The notes under the pieces were generated by a model. It did not search any database. It saw only the letters and a list, made by a program, of their open reading frames with translations, and was not told where the DNA came from. DNA of 26,624 bases. Origin: Caryophanales bacterium UBA6879. Its GTDB lineage: Bacteria; Bacillota_I; Bacilli_A; RFN20; CAG-288. Below, in pieces: positions 24,312-26,624 of this stretch (its first letter is position 1; every line of letters begins with the position of its first letter). Location of the stretch: the NCBI GenBank assembly GCA_002449135.1, contig DKCH01000039.1, positions 1-26,624 on the forward strand, written 5' to 3'. The translations under genes were made by a program, and so were the position numbers.

Positions 24312-25253
24312 TTAATTTTTATATTTATTTATTATGTTTAAATATATTTCTGGTATTTCATTTAATTGTTTTAAAAATTCTGCTCTTTTTTCTTTTTTAG
24401 GATATTCTAAATATCTAGCAGTTAAATATCTTATGGTATTGCTCCAATTTATTACCCCTTTTGAATTAATATGATTTCCATATTTGCAGTTAATAAAAGC
24501 AGTTTTACCAAAATCTCTCCAAGGTCTAGATAAATAAACTCTACTTGAGGTTATAGTTTTAGAAGTAAAGTCGCATTTATAAAAAAGGAAACCAAAAGGA
24601 TCTATTAAAGAATGTGCTGGCGCTGTTACAAAAGACGATTTGAAGTGCATGTCTTCTACTGAATCAATTTGGCAATTATTAAAATATGCTTGTCCAGCAC
24701 CGAAGATAAAATCTATGTTACCTTGGATAAAACATTTGTTAAAGTACGTAAATAAGTTACCTTCTATCATTCTTTCATCTTCTGGGATAAAATCTATATA
24801 TCTTTTTACTAAGTCTTCAGGTAAAGGACCAATAAATAAAGTATCAGTTGTGGAGGTGATTTTACATGAATAAAATTCATTATGATCACCATAAACACCT
24901 AAAGCGACTTGTTGTCCTTTTTTTGCTGGATTTAAAGCGGTGTTTTTAATTGTCAAATTTATAAATGTATTATTATTGCCAGTGATTTTTAATGTAGCTG
25001 TTCTCCAAGTGGTGTTTAAAAGATGGTCTTCTTCATTTAGTTGACGTGAGTATCTATTTCCATTTATTATAACTTTTCCTATACCTTTTAAAACGAAATT
25101 GTTATATGGAAATTTAAAATAGCCATATGTTTCACTTTCATTTATTTCAATTAATACCCTTTTATTTGTTTCTTTTCTTATTTCTTTGCATAGAATTAAA
25201 GCTGAATTAAAATCTTTTACTGTATATTTTTTCAAATTCTCTATATTTTCCAT
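24312..25253 (-). CDS. Pectinesterase (pectin methylesterase, CE8), cytoplasmic
   Basis: A 313-aa right-handed beta-helix CE8 enzyme that removes methyl esters from homogalacturonan. Catalytic parts seen are D137 in TTDTLF, D181 in GNIDFIFGAG, and Arg and Trp in YLSRPWRDFG. The residue before D137 is T136, where family members usually have Gln (QDTL) that helps form the oxyanion hole; this may lower or alter activity. About 20 extra residues (GPLPEDL and following) lie between the two Asp motifs. There is no signal peptide, unlike secreted pectinesterases, so it should act on imported methylated oligogalacturonides. The start has GAGGT about 6 nt upstream. It is transcribed against uxaC and divergently from the 25308 gene. 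Confidence 0.88.
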   Translation of the reverse strand: MENIENLKKYTVKDFNSALILCKEIRKETNKRVLIEINESETYGYFKFPYNNFVLKGIGKVIINGNRYSRQLNEEDHLLNTTWRTATLKITGNNNTFINLTIKNTALNPAKKGQQVALGVYGDHNEFYSCKITSTTDTLFIGPLPEDLVKRYIDFIPEDERMIEGNLFTYFNKCFIQGNIDFIFGAGQAYFNNCQIDSVEDMHFKSSFVTAPAHSLIDPFGFLFYKCDFTSKTITSSRVYLSRPWRDFGKTAFINCKYGNHINSKGVINWSNTIRYLTARYLEYPKKEKRAEFLKQLNEIPEIYLNIINKYKN

Positions 25254-25254
25254 A

Positions 25255-25283
25255 TTTACCTCAATTGATTACTTTAATATAAT
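25255..25283 (+). promoter_or_regulatory. Promoter for the 25308 gene in the divergent gap
   Basis: TTTACC (25255-25260) and TATAAT (25278-25283) are 17 bp apart, and AGAGGATG lies about 8 nt before the ATG at 25308. The whole divergent gap is only 54 bp, so the pectinesterase promoter must overlap this region; a TATTAT can be read on the minus strand at 25280-25285. Confidence 0.55.
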
Positions 25284-25307
25284 AATACAAAAAGAGGATG
25301 AAATAAG

Positions 25308-26141
25308 ATGAATTTTAAAATTGGTGTTAGAGGTCATGATCTAGTTTCAAAAGGAAGTGTTGAAGAGTTAGCAGAAAAATGTAATAAACATCATTTAGAA
25401 TATTTACAGTTAGTTTTTCCTAAAGCATTTAAGGATTATTCTTATTCCGATTCTTTTGTTAAACATGTTAAAAAGACTTTAGAAACTAATAATATTAAAA
25501 TTGCCATGTTAGGCGCTTATTTTAATCCAGTACATTCTGATAGAAATGTTGTAGAAAAAGGAATTAAGAATTTTGAAGAAAATTTAAGAATAATGAATGA
25601 ATTACAAGCTCCATTTGTTGGTTCTGAAACAGGTTCATTTAATGATTCACCATGGATTTATGTTCCTAAAAATAGAACAGAAGAAGGTTATGAACAATCA
25701 AAAAAGGTTTTTGAAGAACTTTTAAAATATGCTAAAAATGTTAATGGAAAAATAATAATCGAACCAGCATATGGACATGTGATGTATTCTATTAATACAT
25801 TAAAAAGATTAGTTGATGAATTAGATTCAAATAATGTTTATGTAACTATTGATCTATATAATTTATTAGCTGTTGAAAACTTTGAAAAAAGAGATGAAAT
25901 TTTTAAAGAAGCCTTAGAGACATTTAAAGATAAGGTTAAAATAATTCATTTAAAAGATGCGAAAATAATTAATAATAAATTAGTTCAGTTTGCACCAGGA
26001 AAAGGTCTTTTTCATTATCCAAGTATGCTTAGACTTATACAGAAATATGCTCCTTCAGCAACTTTAATTTTTGAAGGGGTTAAGGAAAATGATATAGATT
26101 TTTCTTATAATTTTATTAAAAATTTAGAAGCTAAATTATAA
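25308..26141 (+). CDS. Sugar phosphate isomerase/epimerase family TIM-barrel protein
   Basis: A 277-aa xylose isomerase-like (AP endonuclease 2 superfamily) TIM barrel. Metal ligands can be assigned at strand ends: E152 in IIEPAYGH, D182 in TIDLYN, H214 in IIHLKD, and E256 in IFEGV, close to the quartet E152/D185/H211/E246 of D-tagatose 3-epimerase. The substrate is unknown. Its place beside uronate genes makes a keto-uronate or an oligogalacturonide-derived unsaturated keto sugar plausible, because no KduI-like isomerase is present here, but that is inference. It has its own promoter, divergent from the pectinesterase gene. Confidence 0.8.
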   Translation: MNFKIGVRGHDLVSKGSVEELAEKCNKHHLEYLQLVFPKAFKDYSYSDSFVKHVKKTLETNNIKIAMLGAYFNPVHSDRNVVEKGIKNFEENLRIMNELQAPFVGSETGSFNDSPWIYVPKNRTEEGYEQSKKVFEELLKYAKNVNGKIIIEPAYGHVMYSINTLKRLVDELDSNNVYVTIDLYNLLAVENFEKRDEIFKEALETFKDKVKIIHLKDAKIINNKLVQFAPGKGLFHYPSMLRLIQKYAPSATLIFEGVKENDIDFSYNFIKNLEAKL

Positions 26142-26264
26142 GTTTTTTATCATTTAAATTTAGATTTATTAAAAATGTTATTAAAAAATTTGTCACGAAA
26201 AAAATTTTAAAATAAGCATTAGAGACTTTTGGATATTTCTAGACCGAGTTTTATTTAAAAAAAG

Positions 26265-26276
26265 TTAGCTAACTAA
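26265..26276. promoter_or_regulatory. Candidate operator, TTAGCWWACTAA motif copy 3
   Basis: TTAGCTAACTAA; bases 26263-26274 also form a perfect 12-bp palindrome (AGTTAGCTAACT). It lies about 110 bases upstream of the promoter at 26388. Confidence 0.4.
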
Positions 26277-26387
26277 TATTTTTTAATGAAAAATATTTAA
26301 TAGTAAAATATTCGATATATATCTTTTAATAATTATTTAAAAATATTGTATATTTTTAAACTATTAATTAAGTGTTGTATTAAGTTA

Positions 26388-26416
26388 TTGACAATTGTAA
26401 TCGGTTTCATTATAGT
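26388..26416 (+). promoter_or_regulatory. Near-consensus sigma-A-type promoter
   Basis: A perfect -35 TTGACA (26388-26393), 17-bp spacer, and -10 TATAGT (26411-26416). It is the best promoter match seen in the window. Transcription would start near 26423 and run off the window, leaving at least 200 nt of untranslated leader or a non-coding RNA. Confidence 0.75.
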
Positions 26417-26440
26417 TAGATTGTATGTGATAGTTATTTA

Positions 26441-26477
26441 TAACACGTGTCTAATATTTTTAAGTTAGAGCGTGTTA
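26441..26477 (+). repeat. Spaced inverted repeat in the predicted leader
   Basis: TAACACG (26441-26447) and CGTGTTA (26471-26477) are perfect inverted copies 23 bases apart, located just downstream of the predicted transcription start. They could form a 7-bp RNA stem or be paired protein sites. ACACGTGT at 26443-26450 is itself palindromic. Confidence 0.5.
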
Positions 26478-26507
26478 AAATTTGTTAAAAATAAAAAAAT
26501 TATTCAT

Positions 26508-26523
26508 ATACTTAGCTTACTAA
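26508..26523 (-). promoter_or_regulatory. Candidate operator, TTAGCWWACTAA motif copy 4
   Basis: On the minus strand this is exactly the 16-base sequence found upstream of uxaB (19818-19833); the plus-strand core is TTAGCTTACTAA (26512-26523). It lies downstream of the predicted start site at about 26423, or upstream of a later promoter near the window edge. Confidence 0.45.
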
Positions 26524-26624
26524 TTACTTTTGAAAAGAAGGTTTTTTGCTTGCCGTAATTATTTGCTAAAAAGTCTTGAAATTTTAAGTTTTCATTAAAT
26601 CTAATTTAACTCTCATTGACACTG

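Larger units (their letters stand above)
26142..26624. other. Non-coding AT-rich region at the window end
   Basis: 483 bases without a supportable ORF on either strand. It holds two copies of the TTAGCWWACTAA motif, a near-consensus promoter pointing right, and a spaced inverted repeat (each listed separately). A TTGACA at 26616-26621 at the very edge could be the -35 of a further promoter. No good terminator for the 25308 gene was found; an AT-only inverted repeat near 26189-26211 is weak. Confidence 0.7.

Noticed and set aside
24640..24873. 77-codon plus-strand ORF opposite the pectinesterase gene
   Set aside because: Complement of CE8 catalytic motifs; no promoter or ribosome-binding site.
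3..26141. Mycoplasma-type recoding of TGA as Trp
   Set aside because: Genes are full length with TGA read as stop (for example 10378-10380), tryptophans are TGG, and the tRNA-Trp anticodon is CCA.
26189..26211. AAAATTT/AAATTTT repeat as terminator of the 25308 gene
   Set aside because: Seven A-T pairs only and no following T tract; not convincing.
1..26624. CRISPR arrays, insertion sequences, prophage or defence genes
   Set aside because: No regularly spaced direct repeats, transposase, integrase or phage-like ORFs were seen on either strand.

Overview
This window looks like a chromosomal segment of a very AT-rich Firmicutes/Mollicutes-type gut bacterium. The evidence is the low G+C by eye, short intergenic gaps, and the gene order dnaE-polA-mutM-coaE, which I recall from Mollicutes and related Bacilli. 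The code is standard: TGA is used as a stop (for example at 10378-10380) and the one tRNA is tRNA-Trp(CCA). No CRISPR array, insertion sequence, phage gene or rRNA was seen.

Region 1 (3-7528, + strand) is housekeeping: DNA polymerase III alpha (dnaE), DNA polymerase I (polA), a single ORF fusing formamidopyrimidine-DNA glycosylase (MutM) directly to dephospho-CoA kinase (CoaE), a YqeY-family protein and tRNA-Trp, closed by a terminator near 7602-7629. DnaE has lost the PHP metal histidines and PolA has lost the key proofreading residues. Region 2 (7813-9823, - strand) is a two-gene unit: a MalY/PatB-type PLP enzyme and a DUF3737 beta-helix protein. Region 3 (9913-13438, + strand) holds a small membrane protein, a MATE transporter, an atypical CDF-like transporter and an MBL-fold hydrolase. 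Three of the promoters here lie almost on top of the start codon, which suggests leaderless or near-leaderless mRNAs.

Region 4 (13498-26141) is a pectin/uronate utilisation locus: a polysaccharide deacetylase-like protein, KDG kinase, a CE12-type rhamnogalacturonan acetylesterase, an MsmX-type ABC ATPase, a MATE transporter fused in frame to a GH105 unsaturated-uronyl hydrolase, UxaB, UxaA, UxaC, an opposite-strand CE8 pectinesterase and a TIM-barrel isomerase/epimerase. Together these would deacetylate, demethylate and trim imported oligogalacturonides, then convert galacturonate via tagaturonate, altronate and KDG to KDPG. KDPG aldolase, a polysaccharide lyase, a solute-binding protein and ABC permeases are not in the window. 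None of the pectin enzymes has an obvious signal peptide, so the pathway appears cytoplasmic.

Region 5 (26142-26624) is non-coding, with a near-consensus promoter and inverted repeats that probably serve a gene beyond the window. A 12-base quasi-palindrome, consensus TTAGCWWACTAA, occurs upstream of msmX, upstream of uxaB and twice in region 5; it is a candidate operator for a local regulator. The most notable findings are the MATE-GH105 fusion, which keeps a perfect internal ribosome-binding site in front of the hydrolase part, and the linker-less MutM-CoaE fusion.
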